Source: Mayfieldus sp963841445 (GTDB taxonomy: Bacteria; Actinomycetota; Thermoleophilia; Solirubrobacterales; 70-9). Taken from it: 64,000 nt of DNA. Position numbers and translations under genes: made by a program. The notes under the pieces are model-generated. The model made no database searches. It worked only from the letters and a program-made list of their open reading frames with translations, and was not told the origin of the DNA. This document shows positions 44,511-52,646 of this stretch, piece after piece (within the stretch, counting starts at the first letter, position 1; the number at the start of each line of letters is the position of its first letter). Location of the stretch: NCBI GenBank assembly GCA_963841445.1, contig CAWJCP010000002.1, positions 496,001 through 560,000 of the forward strand, given 5' to 3'.

Positions 44511-45389
44511 GTGCCGGAACGCCACAAGGACGCCCCGCCCGAAGCGCAGCTCTATGCCCCGATCGAGTGGCGGAGCGCCGGCGAGTACGCCGACATCCTC
44601 CACGAGAAGGGCGACGGGCTGGCCAAGATCACGATCAACCGCCCCGAGAAGCGAAACGCCTTCCGCCCCCAGACCCTGGCCGAGCTGCGCGACGCCTTCG
44701 GGCGGGCCCGCGACGACCTCGAGGTCGGCGCGATCATCTTCACCGGCGCCGGCACCGACGCGTTCTGCTCCGGCGGCGACCAGGCGATCCGCGGCGACGA
44801 CGGATACATCGGCGACGACGAGGTGGCCGAGCAGGGCGTCGGGCGGCTCGACGTCGGGGATCTGCACGTGCAGATCCGCCGCCTCCCCAAGCCGGTGGTC
44901 GCGATGGTCGCCGGCTATGCGGTCGGCGGCGGCCACATCCTGCACCTCGTCTGCGACCTGACGATCGCAGCCGACAACGCCCGCTTCGGCCAGACCGGGC
45001 CACGGGTCGGCAGCTTCGACGGCGGTTTCGGCGCCAGCCTGCTGGCCCGCAACATCGGCGTCAAGCGGGCCAAGGAGGTCTGGTTCCTCTGTCGGCTCTA
45101 CGGAGCCACCGAAGCGCTGCAGATGGGGCTCGTCAACGCCGTCGTCCCGGTCGCCGAGCTGGAGCGTGAGACGGTCGCCTGGTGCCGAGAGATGATTCAG
45201 CTCTCGCCGCTCTCGCTGCGGCTGCTGAAGGCGAGCTTCAACGCCGAGGAGGACGGCCTGACCGGCCTCCAGCAGCTCTCCCACGACGCGACGCTGCTCT
45301 TCTACATGACCGAGGAGGGCCAGGAAGGGCGAAACGCCTATCAGCAGGGACGCCGGCCCGACTTCGGCAAGTACCCACGCCGGCCTTGA
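44511..45389 (+). CDS. menB: 1,4-dihydroxy-2-naphthoyl-CoA synthase
   Basis: A 292-residue crotonase-fold enzyme that cyclises OSB-CoA. MenB-specific features: DAFCSGGDQAIRGDDGYIGDDE, the GGGHILHLVCDLTIAADNARFGQTGPRVGSFDGGFGASLLAR block (oxyanion hole and catalytic Asp), AKEVWFLCRLYGATEALQMGLVN, and the C-terminal EGRNAYQQGRRPDFGKYP. The GTG at 44511 is used; the frame upstream lies over menE on the other strand. It overlaps menA by TTGA. Shared intergenic DNA with menE suggests a bidirectional promoter. Confidence 0.95.
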   Translation: MPERHKDAPPEAQLYAPIEWRSAGEYADILHEKGDGLAKITINRPEKRNAFRPQTLAELRDAFGRARDDLEVGAIIFTGAGTDAFCSGGDQAIRGDDGYIGDDEVAEQGVGRLDVGDLHVQIRRLPKPVVAMVAGYAVGGGHILHLVCDLTIAADNARFGQTGPRVGSFDGGFGASLLARNIGVKRAKEVWFLCRLYGATEALQMGLVNAVVPVAELERETVAWCREMIQLSPLSLRLLKASFNAEEDGLTGLQQLSHDATLLFYMTEEGQEGRNAYQQGRRPDFGKYPRRP

Positions 45390-46279
45390 GCGGGGCTCGC
45401 ATCTGGCTGATGGCGGCGCGGCCGCGGACGCTGCCGGCGGCGGTGGCGCCGGTGCTGGTCGGCACCACAGCGGCCGTCTGGGCGTCCGGCGGTGCCAGCT
45501 TTCGCGTCGCGGCATTCGTCGCGGCGCTGATCGGCAGTGTCTTCCTGCAGGTCGGGACCAACCTCGCCAATGACTACTCCGACGCCAAGCGCGGTGCCGA
45601 TTCGGTCGACCGGCTGGGGCCGGTTCGGGTCACCGCCGCCGGGCTGGTGGCGCCGCAGCGGGTGTTGGTCGCGACCTGGCTCGCGTTCGCGGTCGTGATC
45701 GCGGCCGGCGTCTACCTGATCACCGTCGCGGGATTCTGGATCTTGGTCATCGGGGTGCTCTCGATCGCCGCCGGAGTCTTGTATACGGGGGGTCCGCGCC
45801 CCTACGGCTACGAGGGCCTCGGCGAGGCCTTCGTCTTCCTTTTCTTCGGGCTGGTCGCAGTCAACGGCTCCTATTACGTGCAGCTGGAGCGACTCGATGG
45901 GCTGCCGTTCGGGCTCTCGGTCTCGGTCGGACTGCTGATCGCGGCGATCCTGGTCGTCAACAACGTGCGCGACATCGACACCGACCGCCGGGTCGGCAAG
46001 CGGACCCTGGCGGTGCGGCTCGGGCGTGAGAGGACGCGCCGGCTCTACACCGCGCTGCTCGCGTTCACCTTCGTGGCCCTGCCGCTCTCGCTGCTGGTCT
46101 GGAGCGGACCGGCCTGGGCGCTGCTCGGCCTCTTGACGATTCCGATCGCGCTGCGCCTCCGCGTCATCGTGACGACCCGAACCGACGGCCCGTCCCTGAA
46201 TGGAGCATTGGCCGGGACCGGGATGCTCGCCGGCGCCTTCAGCGTCCTGGTCTCGATTGGGCTGCTGCTGGCGAGCTAG
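45386..46279 (+). CDS. menA: 1,4-dihydroxy-2-naphthoate polyprenyltransferase
   Basis: A 297-residue UbiA-family membrane enzyme that attaches the isoprenoid tail. The first Asp-rich motif is NLANDYSDAKRGAD and the second NNVRDIDTDRRVGKRTLAVRLG. Eight to nine helices are visible (e.g. FVFLFFGLVAVNGSYYVQLERL, FGLSVSVGLLIAAILVVNN). The TTG at 45386 overlaps the menB TGA (TTGA) and gives the normal N-terminus GARIWLMAARPRTLPAAVAPVLVG. The ATG at 45410 would cut into it. Two hairpins follow in the 167-bp gap to menC. Confidence 0.94.
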   Translation: MSGARIWLMAARPRTLPAAVAPVLVGTTAAVWASGGASFRVAAFVAALIGSVFLQVGTNLANDYSDAKRGADSVDRLGPVRVTAAGLVAPQRVLVATWLAFAVVIAAGVYLITVAGFWILVIGVLSIAAGVLYTGGPRPYGYEGLGEAFVFLFFGLVAVNGSYYVQLERLDGLPFGLSVSVGLLIAAILVVNNVRDIDTDRRVGKRTLAVRLGRERTRRLYTALLAFTFVALPLSLLVWSGPAWALLGLLTIPIALRLRVIVTTRTDGPSLNGALAGTGMLAGAFSVLVSIGLLLAS

Positions 46280-46300
46280 ATGATCGATTCCGAATTCGGG

Positions 46301-46410
46301 CGTGCGCGGGGGCGCACGGCACCAAGCCGGGCGAGGACGGGCGACGAAGCATGTGCTGGTTGGCACAGGCGAGGAGCACGGGCACGATCCGGTGCATTGT
46401 GCCCGGGCGT
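46301..46410 (+). other. menA-menC spacer with two hairpins
   Basis: CGTGCGC, loop GGGG and GCGCACG form a 7-bp hairpin at about 46301-46319. Further on, GGGCAC pairs with GTGCCC across ~13 bases at about 46380-46404. Neither has a U-tract. No ribosome site or convincing gene is seen in 46280-46446, although an open frame runs through it. Confidence 0.4.
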
Positions 46411-46446
46411 CATCCGCGTGCGTGCGCATTTGGAGTCGGTCATCTA

Positions 46447-47589
46447 GTGCCGGGCGGCGGAAGCACCCGCGCGGGCTCCGGTGAGATCACCGACTTCGAG
46501 GTGATCCCCTATTCGCTTCCGTTCGAGTCGGGCTACACGACCGCGCGGGGGACTCTGCGGCGGCGCGAGATGGTCCTGCTTCGGGTTCGCGACGCCGACG
46601 GCCTCGTGGGCCTGGGCGAGGCGGTTCCGCTCTCGCTGCGCGGCGGAGCTTCGCTCGAGACGGTCGTCACCGAGCTGAACAGCTTGCGCGACGAGTACCA
46701 AACCGGCACCGAGTCTTCGCAGTACCGACTGCTCAAGGACGCCTTTGACCGTTTCTCCGCGCCGAGCCGCTGCGCCCTGCAAACCGTCTCGCTCGACCTC
46801 GGCGCCAAGCAGCAGGGCCTTCCCGCCTGGAAGCTCCTGGGCGGTCAGGGGGCGGCCCCCCTGCCCTGCAACGCCACCTTGACCGTGGGCGAGGTGGCGG
46901 AGGTCGCCGAGCAGGCCCTGGCCTGGGCCGAAGAGGGCTTCTCGACCTTCAAGCTCAAGGTCGGCGTCGAGAACGACGTCGACCAGGTCGCGGCGGTGCG
47001 CATGGCGGTCGGCGAGGGGGCGGAGCTGCGCATCGACGCCAACGCGGCCTGGAGCGCTGAGGAGGCGATCACCAAGGTGAACCTGATGGCCGAGCACCGC
47101 ATCGAGCTCGCCGAGCAGCCCTGCTCGACGCTCGGCGAGCTCGGCGAGGTCCGTGCTAGCACCCCGATCCCGATCGTCGCCGACGAGAGCATCGAGACGC
47201 CCGAGGACGCGAAGCGGGCAGTCGAGGCCGGCGCCTGCGATCTCGCGACGATCAAGCTCTCGAAGGTCGGCGGAGCGATGCCCGCTATCGGCATCGCCAG
47301 GGCGGTCTCCTCGTATGTGTCCAGCGCCCTCGACGGGCCGGTCGGGATCGCCGCCGCGGCGCACATTGCGCAGTCGCTCTACCCAGGGGGGGCCGAGGAG
47401 CGGTGCGACGAGAACCGCGAGAGCGCCCGCGATCCGAAGCTTGCCCACGGGCTGGCCACGCAGCGCCTCTTCGCCGAGACGATCGCCGGGCGCGAGTGCG
47501 AGCTGCGCGACGGCTTCCTGCATCTGCCGGAGGGGCCCGGCCTGGGCGTTGAGATCGACGATGCGGCGCTGGAGCGGGCCCGGCTCTAA
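46447..47589 (+). CDS. menC: o-succinylbenzoate synthase
   Basis: A 380-residue enolase-superfamily enzyme that dehydrates SHCHC to OSB. Active-site features: FKLKVG (KxK general base), LRIDANAAWSAEEA (first metal Asp), ELAEQPC (Glu), VADESI (Asp) and IKLSKVGG (second Lys). The fold could also fit a dipeptide epimerase, but the placement between menA and menD settles it. The GTG at 46447 gives a ~14-residue lead before EITDFEVIPYSLPFESGYTTARG. A later start would cut the first strand. It lies 13 bases before menD. Confidence 0.88.
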   Translation: MPGGGSTRAGSGEITDFEVIPYSLPFESGYTTARGTLRRREMVLLRVRDADGLVGLGEAVPLSLRGGASLETVVTELNSLRDEYQTGTESSQYRLLKDAFDRFSAPSRCALQTVSLDLGAKQQGLPAWKLLGGQGAAPLPCNATLTVGEVAEVAEQALAWAEEGFSTFKLKVGVENDVDQVAAVRMAVGEGAELRIDANAAWSAEEAITKVNLMAEHRIELAEQPCSTLGELGEVRASTPIPIVADESIETPEDAKRAVEAGACDLATIKLSKVGGAMPAIGIARAVSSYVSSALDGPVGIAAAAHIAQSLYPGGAEERCDENRESARDPKLAHGLATQRLFAETIAGRECELRDGFLHLPEGPGLGVEIDDAALERARL

Positions 47590-47602
47590 CGTCTTTCGGA
47601 CA

Positions 47603-49357
47603 ATGGATACGACCAACCGCAACACGGCGCTGGCCTCCGCCTTCGTCGAGGAGCTGGCGCGCTGCGGGCTCCGGCACGCGGTGCTCTCGCCCGGCTCGCG
47701 CTCCACCCCGCTCGCGGTCGCGCTCTGGCGTCAGCCGGCGATCGAGGTGAGCGTGATCGTCGACGAGCGCTCCGGGGGCTTCTTCGCCCACGGCGCCGCC
47801 CAGGCGACGCGGCGGCCGGTCGCCGTGCTCTGCACGTCGGGCACTGCGGCGGCCAACCTGCACCCCGCCGTCGCCGAGGCCGACGAGGCGGGCGTGCCGC
47901 TGATCGTGCTGACCGCCGACCGCCCGCCGGAGCTGCGCGGGATCGGCGCCGGGCAGACGATTGACCAGCTGAAGATCTACGGGTCTTCAGTGCGCTGGTT
48001 CTGCGAGGTCGGCGCCCACGAGGCTGACGACGACGGCCTGCTGCACTATCGCTCGGTCGCCTGCCGCGCCTACGCGGCGGCCCGCGGCGAGCCCCGGCCC
48101 GGCCCCGTGCACCTCAATCTCGCCTGGCGCGACCCGCTCGCCCCGGTCGCGGTCGATGGCGACGTGTCCGCGACCACGGAGCTGGCGCTCGACGGTCGCG
48201 GCGACCGCCCGCTGACCGCCGTTACCCACTCGACCGCCGATCCCGAACCGGCGCTGCTCGACGAGCTGGCGGAGAGGGTCGGGGCGAAGACACGCGGTCT
48301 CATCCTCGCCGGACGCCAGACGGACTTCCAGCTGCGCGAGCCGGTAATGCACCTTGCAGCGGCGGCCGGCTACCCGGTGCTCGCCGAGCCGACCTCGCAG
48401 ATTCGTTTCGGCCCCCACGACCGCCGCTTGGTGGTATCGCGCTACGACGCAATCGCTCGCCTGCGTGCCGAGACGCTGGAACCCGAGCTTGTGATCAGGA
48501 TCGGCGACATGCCGACCAGCAAGCCGCTGCGCCAGTGGATCGGCGGGCTCGAGGACTGCCGCCAACTCGTCGTCGATGCTGGCTTCGGCTGGAACGAGCC
48601 CTCGAGCCGTGCTGAGACGATCGTGCGCGCGAATCCTTCCGCACTGGCCGACGGGCTCGTGAAGCGGCTCACAAGGCGCGGGGTCGGTGGTTGGACGCAA
48701 GCCTGGCTGGACGCCGATCGAGCCGTGGATGACGCGATCTCGGCAGAGCTCGGCGCGCTCACAGGACCGAGCGAGCCGGGCCTGCAGGCGGCTATCGCCG
48801 GCGCACTACGTGACGGCGAGCTTGTCTATACGGCCTCGAGCATGCCGATTCGCGACCAGGAGGCGTTCCTGGCGCCGGGTGACGCCGAAGTGCTCTTCCT
48901 CTGCAACCGTGGGGCGAACGGGATCGACGGCCTGGTCTCCTCCGGCATCGGCGCAGCACACGCATCGGGGCGCCCTACCGTGATCGTCACCGGCGATCTC
49001 GGCCTGCTGCACGACGTCGGCGGCCTCGCCGCCCTGCGCGACGTCGAGACACCGGTCCGGATCGTGGTCGTGAACAACGACGGCGGCGGCATTTTCCACT
49101 TCCTCCCTCAGGAAACAGCGATGGAGGCGGACGAGTTCGAGGCGCTGCTGGGCACGCCGCGCGGCGTCGACGTCGCCAAAGCGGCAGCGCTTTTCGGAAT
49201 CGAGCACCGGCGCCTCGACGATCTCGGCGAGCTGCCGAATGCCCTCGCCGCCGGGACAGCGCTGATCGAGGTGCCGGTCGACCGTCACGAGAACCTCGCC
49301 CTGCATCACCGCATCGCGGAAGCCGTCCGCACACAACTCGTCGCCCCACGCAGCTGA
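47603..49357 (+). CDS. menD: SEPHCHC synthase (MenD)
   Basis: A 584-residue thiamine-diphosphate enzyme that joins 2-oxoglutarate to isochorismate. Features: HAVLSPGSRSTPLAVAL, VDERSGGFFAHGAAQATRRPVAVLCTSGTAAANLHPAVAEA (TPP-activating Glu in DERS), LTADRPPELRGIGAGQTIDQ, and the late FLCNRGANGIDGLVSSGIGAAHASGRPTVIVTGDLGLLHDVGGL..VVVNNDGGGIFHFLPQ, which is the TPP/Mg motif GDL..NN. The ATG at 47603 follows menC by 13 bases. The frame upstream overlaps menC and is not used. Confidence 0.95.
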   Translation: MDTTNRNTALASAFVEELARCGLRHAVLSPGSRSTPLAVALWRQPAIEVSVIVDERSGGFFAHGAAQATRRPVAVLCTSGTAAANLHPAVAEADEAGVPLIVLTADRPPELRGIGAGQTIDQLKIYGSSVRWFCEVGAHEADDDGLLHYRSVACRAYAAARGEPRPGPVHLNLAWRDPLAPVAVDGDVSATTELALDGRGDRPLTAVTHSTADPEPALLDELAERVGAKTRGLILAGRQTDFQLREPVMHLAAAAGYPVLAEPTSQIRFGPHDRRLVVSRYDAIARLRAETLEPELVIRIGDMPTSKPLRQWIGGLEDCRQLVVDAGFGWNEPSSRAETIVRANPSALADGLVKRLTRRGVGGWTQAWLDADRAVDDAISAELGALTGPSEPGLQAAIAGALRDGELVYTASSMPIRDQEAFLAPGDAEVLFLCNRGANGIDGLVSSGIGAAHASGRPTVIVTGDLGLLHDVGGLAALRDVETPVRIVVVNNDGGGIFHFLPQETAMEADEFEALLGTPRGVDVAKAAALFGIEHRRLDDLGELPNALAAGTALIEVPVDRHENLALHHRIAEAVRTQLVAPRS

Positions 49358-49593
49358 CCTTTGCAAAACCAAGGTCGGGGTCTGCTCCTTTGGTGCGAAT
49401 CGCCCGCTCGCGCTCATCGATGCGCCAGCTCGGTGTGCGACGGCTGTCGCGTGATCCCAAGCGCGACTGCTGAATTTCGCATGCGAAGCAGTCCTGCTGT
49501 CTGACCCAAAGAGCGCCGCCGGGAGGAGCCTGGCACCGCGGCGTTGACGCATCAGATCGGCGACTCCAGCCAGGGGCGCCATAGGATTGCGCC
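49358..49593 (+). other. spacer between menD and a cupin gene
   Basis: 236 bp without a credible ORF. A TAGGAT hexamer lies 9 bases before the cupin GTG, a possible -10 of a short-leader transcript. No clear terminator for menD was found. Confidence 0.4.
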
Positions 49594-49995
49594 GTGCCGT
49601 TCACGCTCAGGAACCTCAAGCAGGACCTGGAGGACATCGGGTCCCGGTTCGACGGCGCGCCGGACCTGGAGTTCCGTACGGCGACCGAGGCGCTCGAGCT
49701 CGAGGAATTCGGCCTGAGCTACCAGCGCGTCCCGCCCGGCTATCGCTTTCCGTACGGCCACACGCACAAGAGACAGGAGGAGGTTTACGTGGTCCTGCGC
49801 GGCGGCGGGCGGATGAAGGTCGACGACGAGATCGTCGAGCTCAACGAATGGGATGCGGTGCGCGTCCCGCAGGGTACGTGGCGAGGTTACGAGGCCGGGA
49901 CGGAGGGCCTTGAGATCCTCGTCATCGGCGCGCCCAATCTCGGTGAGGCTCCGCGTGAAGACGTCGAGGGGCAGCGTGACTGGTGGGCTGACTAG
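49594..49995 (+). CDS. cupin-domain protein
   Basis: 133 residues from a GTG. Cupin motif 1 is GYRFPYGHTHKRQEEVYVVLRGGGRMKVDDE (two His and Glu), and motif 2 is ELNEWDAVRVPQGTWRGYEAG, in which the third His is missing. An N-terminal helical piece (LRNLKQDLEDIGSRFDGAPDLEFRTATEALELEEFGLSYQRVPPG) precedes the barrel. Nothing identifies a ligand. It is not clearly part of the men operon because of the 236-bp gap. Confidence 0.75.
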   Translation: MPFTLRNLKQDLEDIGSRFDGAPDLEFRTATEALELEEFGLSYQRVPPGYRFPYGHTHKRQEEVYVVLRGGGRMKVDDEIVELNEWDAVRVPQGTWRGYEAGTEGLEILVIGAPNLGEAPREDVEGQRDWWAD

Positions 49996-50127
49996 AGCGA
50001 GGTAAGCCGCTTCCGACGAGAGGCTCCTGGGCGGCGACGAGATCAGCGACCGCGCCGGCAGCGACGATGCGCGCCGATTTTGACGCCTGCTCTCGCGCAG
50101 CAGGGCCCTGAGGCAAGTCGGAAAGCG

Positions 50128-51528
50128 CTACCCGCTGAGCAGCGGCAGCATCGCCTCCAGCTTCAGCTCGGTCTCCGAAAGCTCGGCGGCGGGATCGGAG
50201 TCCGCGACGATGCCGTTGCCCGCGTAGAGGTGAGCCTCGCGGTCGCGCAGCAGAGCGCTTCGCAGGCCGACGCAGAACTCGCCGTCTTCGGTCGCGTCCA
50301 TCCAGCCGACCGGCGCCGCGTACCAGCCGCGGTCCATGCCCTCGAGCTCGTCGATCAGCCGCCCCGCCTCGGGCCAGGGCTCACCGCCCACCGCCGGGGT
50401 CGGATGCAGGCGGCCGGCCAGCTCGATCGCCGAGCGAGGGTCGGTTAGTTGGGCATGGATCGGGGTCGCGAGGTGCTGAATGTTGGCGATCTTGACCAGG
50501 CCGGGTTCCGGGGCGGAATTGACCCACACCGCCTGCGGGCGCAGCCTGCCGACGATCCGGCGCACGACGATCCCATGCTCGGAGCGGTCTTTCTGGCTTT
50601 GCAGCAGCCGCTCGCCGAGGTGATCGTCGACGGCGGGGTCGGAGCTGCGCCGGGTCGAGCCGGCCAGCGCCACAGTCGAGGCGCTCGCCCCCGAGCGCCG
50701 GATAAGAAGCTCCGGGCTGGCGCCGATGAAAGCGCCCTCCGGGGTGCCACAGCAGAAGCAGAAGCAGCCCGGGAAGAGATCTCGCAGCGCCCCGTACACG
50801 GCGCCGAGGTCATAGGCGGCGGGGGCGCGCAGCAGCAGCTCGCGTGCCAGGACAACCTTCTCCAGCCCGCCGGCGCGGATCTCGCCGGTCGCCGCCGCGA
50901 CCGCAGCCTCAAAGTCGCCCGGCGGGCGGACGCTCTCGATCTCGGTGCGTCCGAGGCGAGCCGGGTCGAGCATCGGCAGCGACGCGTCGCGCAGCGCCGC
51001 CAGGCGAGCCCGGAGCCGATCGAGAAGCGCATCGACGTCCGCCCCGGGTCCAGCGATCGCGTTCAGGGTCAGGTGGGTGCCTCCGCCCTCACGGCAGAGC
51101 GAAACCTCCGGCAAGACCATCAGGGCAGGCGGAAACGAGGACCAGATAGGCGTCGCGGCGCCGTCATCGGCGAAGGAGAAGCCGCCGGTCCAGACCGGGC
51201 CGGCGCCGGCCGGCAGGCCCTCTTCGCCGCTGGAGATGCGATCGCGTGCAATCGAGGCGCAGCCTTCGGCGATCTCCTCGAAGCGCAGCGGTCCGCGGGC
51301 CACCGCCTCGTAGGCGCTACCGATCGCCCCCAGGGCGAAGCCTCGGTCGGGCTGCTCCCAGCAGAACCAGCGGTCGCCGGCGCGACGAGAATCGAAGACG
51401 GCGGCGCTCGGATCGAGTTCCGGCACCTGGACCGTCGCGCTGACCAACGTGCGGCGGCTGCGGCTCTGGGACTCCTCTAGGCGATGGGCCAGCGAGGAAA
51501 GGACGTCCTCGGTTTCGATCGCAGCCAC
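50128..51528 (-). CDS. menF: isochorismate synthase (menaquinone type)
   Basis: 466 residues. It isomerises chorismate to isochorismate, the first step of the classical menaquinone route. The chorismate-binding domain has GGLEKVVLARELLLRAP, FCCGTPEGAFIGASPELLIRRSG, LAGSTRRSSDPAVDDHLGERLLQSQKDRSEHGIVV and TPAVGGEPWPEAGRLIDELEGMDRGWYAAPVGW, with DGEFCVGLRSALL near the end. The N-terminal half is weakly conserved, as in other MenF/EntC. The GTG at 51528 lies 1 base after the preceding gene's stop, so it is the last gene of ilvB-ilvN-DDN-menF. Salicylate- or siderophore-type EntC is excluded only by context. Confidence 0.9.
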   Translation of the reverse strand: MAAIETEDVLSSLAHRLEESQSRSRRTLVSATVQVPELDPSAAVFDSRRAGDRWFCWEQPDRGFALGAIGSAYEAVARGPLRFEEIAEGCASIARDRISSGEEGLPAGAGPVWTGGFSFADDGAATPIWSSFPPALMVLPEVSLCREGGGTHLTLNAIAGPGADVDALLDRLRARLAALRDASLPMLDPARLGRTEIESVRPPGDFEAAVAAATGEIRAGGLEKVVLARELLLRAPAAYDLGAVYGALRDLFPGCFCFCCGTPEGAFIGASPELLIRRSGASASTVALAGSTRRSSDPAVDDHLGERLLQSQKDRSEHGIVVRRIVGRLRPQAVWVNSAPEPGLVKIANIQHLATPIHAQLTDPRSAIELAGRLHPTPAVGGEPWPEAGRLIDELEGMDRGWYAAPVGWMDATEDGEFCVGLRSALLRDREAHLYAGNGIVADSDPAAELSETELKLEAMLPLLSG

Positions 51529-51529
51529 G

Positions 51530-52105
51530 TCAGAGCGTCAGGTCGACCACCAGCGGGATTCCGGTGTCGAACCAGTAGCGGTGAAGCTCCAGGATCCTCT
51601 CGCGAGAGGGAAGCCCACGCAGGTGAAGGTTGCACTCCACGTAGTCGAAAGGGACCACCGTCTCGCAGAACGCGGCGCGCGCCTCTTCCAGCTCGGCTTG
51701 ATCGGCCAACTCGCGAGCCATTCCGTCAAAGGTCCCGCCGCGGATTCGCAGCCGCACCGCCGGATCGGCGCGCAGGTTGAGAACCCAGGCAGCCACGACC
51801 CTCGGATTCTCAATCGCAACGATCGGCGGGCGAAGCATGTTCAGGTAGACCCTGTCCTCCCTGCGGATCGCGCGCAGGCACTTGCGCCGCGTCTTGCCGC
51901 TCTTGCGCCCGGTCGTCGTGAGGACGCCGAACCCCGCTGGCGGAAGCGCCAGCATGAACGGCAGCGTCATCGCGCTCGCGGCTCGCCCCCCGGCGGCCGA
52001 GCGAATTAGGCGCTTGTGGCTCGATTCTTCGTCGGCGGCCGCCCTGCGAACCTCGGCCGCGCGAGCATCGTCGTCGGGCTTCGTGCGCTGCTCAGTCGCC
52101 GCCAC
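51530..52105 (-). CDS. deazaflavin (F420)-dependent nitroreductase-family protein
   Basis: A 191-residue protein of the DDN type, a split beta-barrel that binds coenzyme F420. It shows FGVLTTTGRKSGKTRRKCLRAIRREDRVYLN, the classic TTTGRKSGxxRxxPL-like core, followed by NPRVVAAWVLNLRADPAVRLRIRGG (typical is NP.W..NL.A.P). The GTG overlaps the ilvN 3' end by 14 bases and its stop lies 1 base before menF. Mycobacterial relatives reduce quinones, so position beside menF is interesting but does not prove function. Confidence 0.82.
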   Translation of the reverse strand: MAATEQRTKPDDDARAAEVRRAAADEESSHKRLIRSAAGGRAASAMTLPFMLALPPAGFGVLTTTGRKSGKTRRKCLRAIRREDRVYLNMLRPPIVAIENPRVVAAWVLNLRADPAVRLRIRGGTFDGMARELADQAELEEARAAFCETVVPFDYVECNLHLRGLPSRERILELHRYWFDTGIPLVVDLTL

Positions 52106-52637
52106 GGGCGATCGCGATCTCGCCGGTGCGGACCATCTCGACCAGGCCGTGCGGGCGGATCATCCGCTCGAAGGCCTCGACCTTCTCGGCGGAGCCGGTC
52201 ACCTCGATCGTCATCGTGCGCCGCGATACGTCCACGATCGAGGCGCGGAAGATCCCCGCGAACTGCATGATCTCGGCCCGGCCCTCGACCGACGAGGTGA
52301 CCTTGAACAGCGCCATCTCGCGGGCGATCGTCTCCTCCGGCTCCATGTCGCGGATCTTCAGGACGTTGACCAGCTTGTGAAGCTGCTTGGTCACCTGGTC
52401 GATCGGGTGCACGGCGCCGTCGAGGGTCAGCGTGATCCGCGAGACGTTCGGGTCGTCGGTCGGGCCGACCGCGAGCGTGTCGATGTTGAACCCGCGGCGG
52501 GCGAACAGGCCGGCGATCCGGGCCAGCACGCCGGGCTTGTTCTCGACCAGGATCGAGAGCACGTGCTTGCGGCCGGTCAGATTGCCGGCGACCTGCAGGT
52601 CCTCGAGCTTGACCAGCTCCGGAGTTCCAGCCTCCAC
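52092..52637 (-). CDS. ilvN: acetolactate synthase regulatory subunit
   Basis: 181 residues. An N-terminal ACT domain (HVLSILVENKPGVLARIAGLFARRGFNIDTLAVGPTDDPNVSRITLTL) binds valine for feedback. The C-terminal domain (REMALFKV..GRAEIMQFAGIFRASIVDVSRRTMTIEVTGSAEKVEAFERMIRPHGLVEMVRTGEIAIARG) activates IlvB. The GTG at 52637 is 9 bases after the ilvB stop. The length is typical for the long actinobacterial IlvN/IlvH. Confidence 0.95.
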   Translation of the reverse strand: MEAGTPELVKLEDLQVAGNLTGRKHVLSILVENKPGVLARIAGLFARRGFNIDTLAVGPTDDPNVSRITLTLDGAVHPIDQVTKQLHKLVNVLKIRDMEPEETIAREMALFKVTSSVEGRAEIMQFAGIFRASIVDVSRRTMTIEVTGSAEKVEAFERMIRPHGLVEMVRTGEIAIARGGD

Positions 52638-52646
52638 CGCAGCCTC

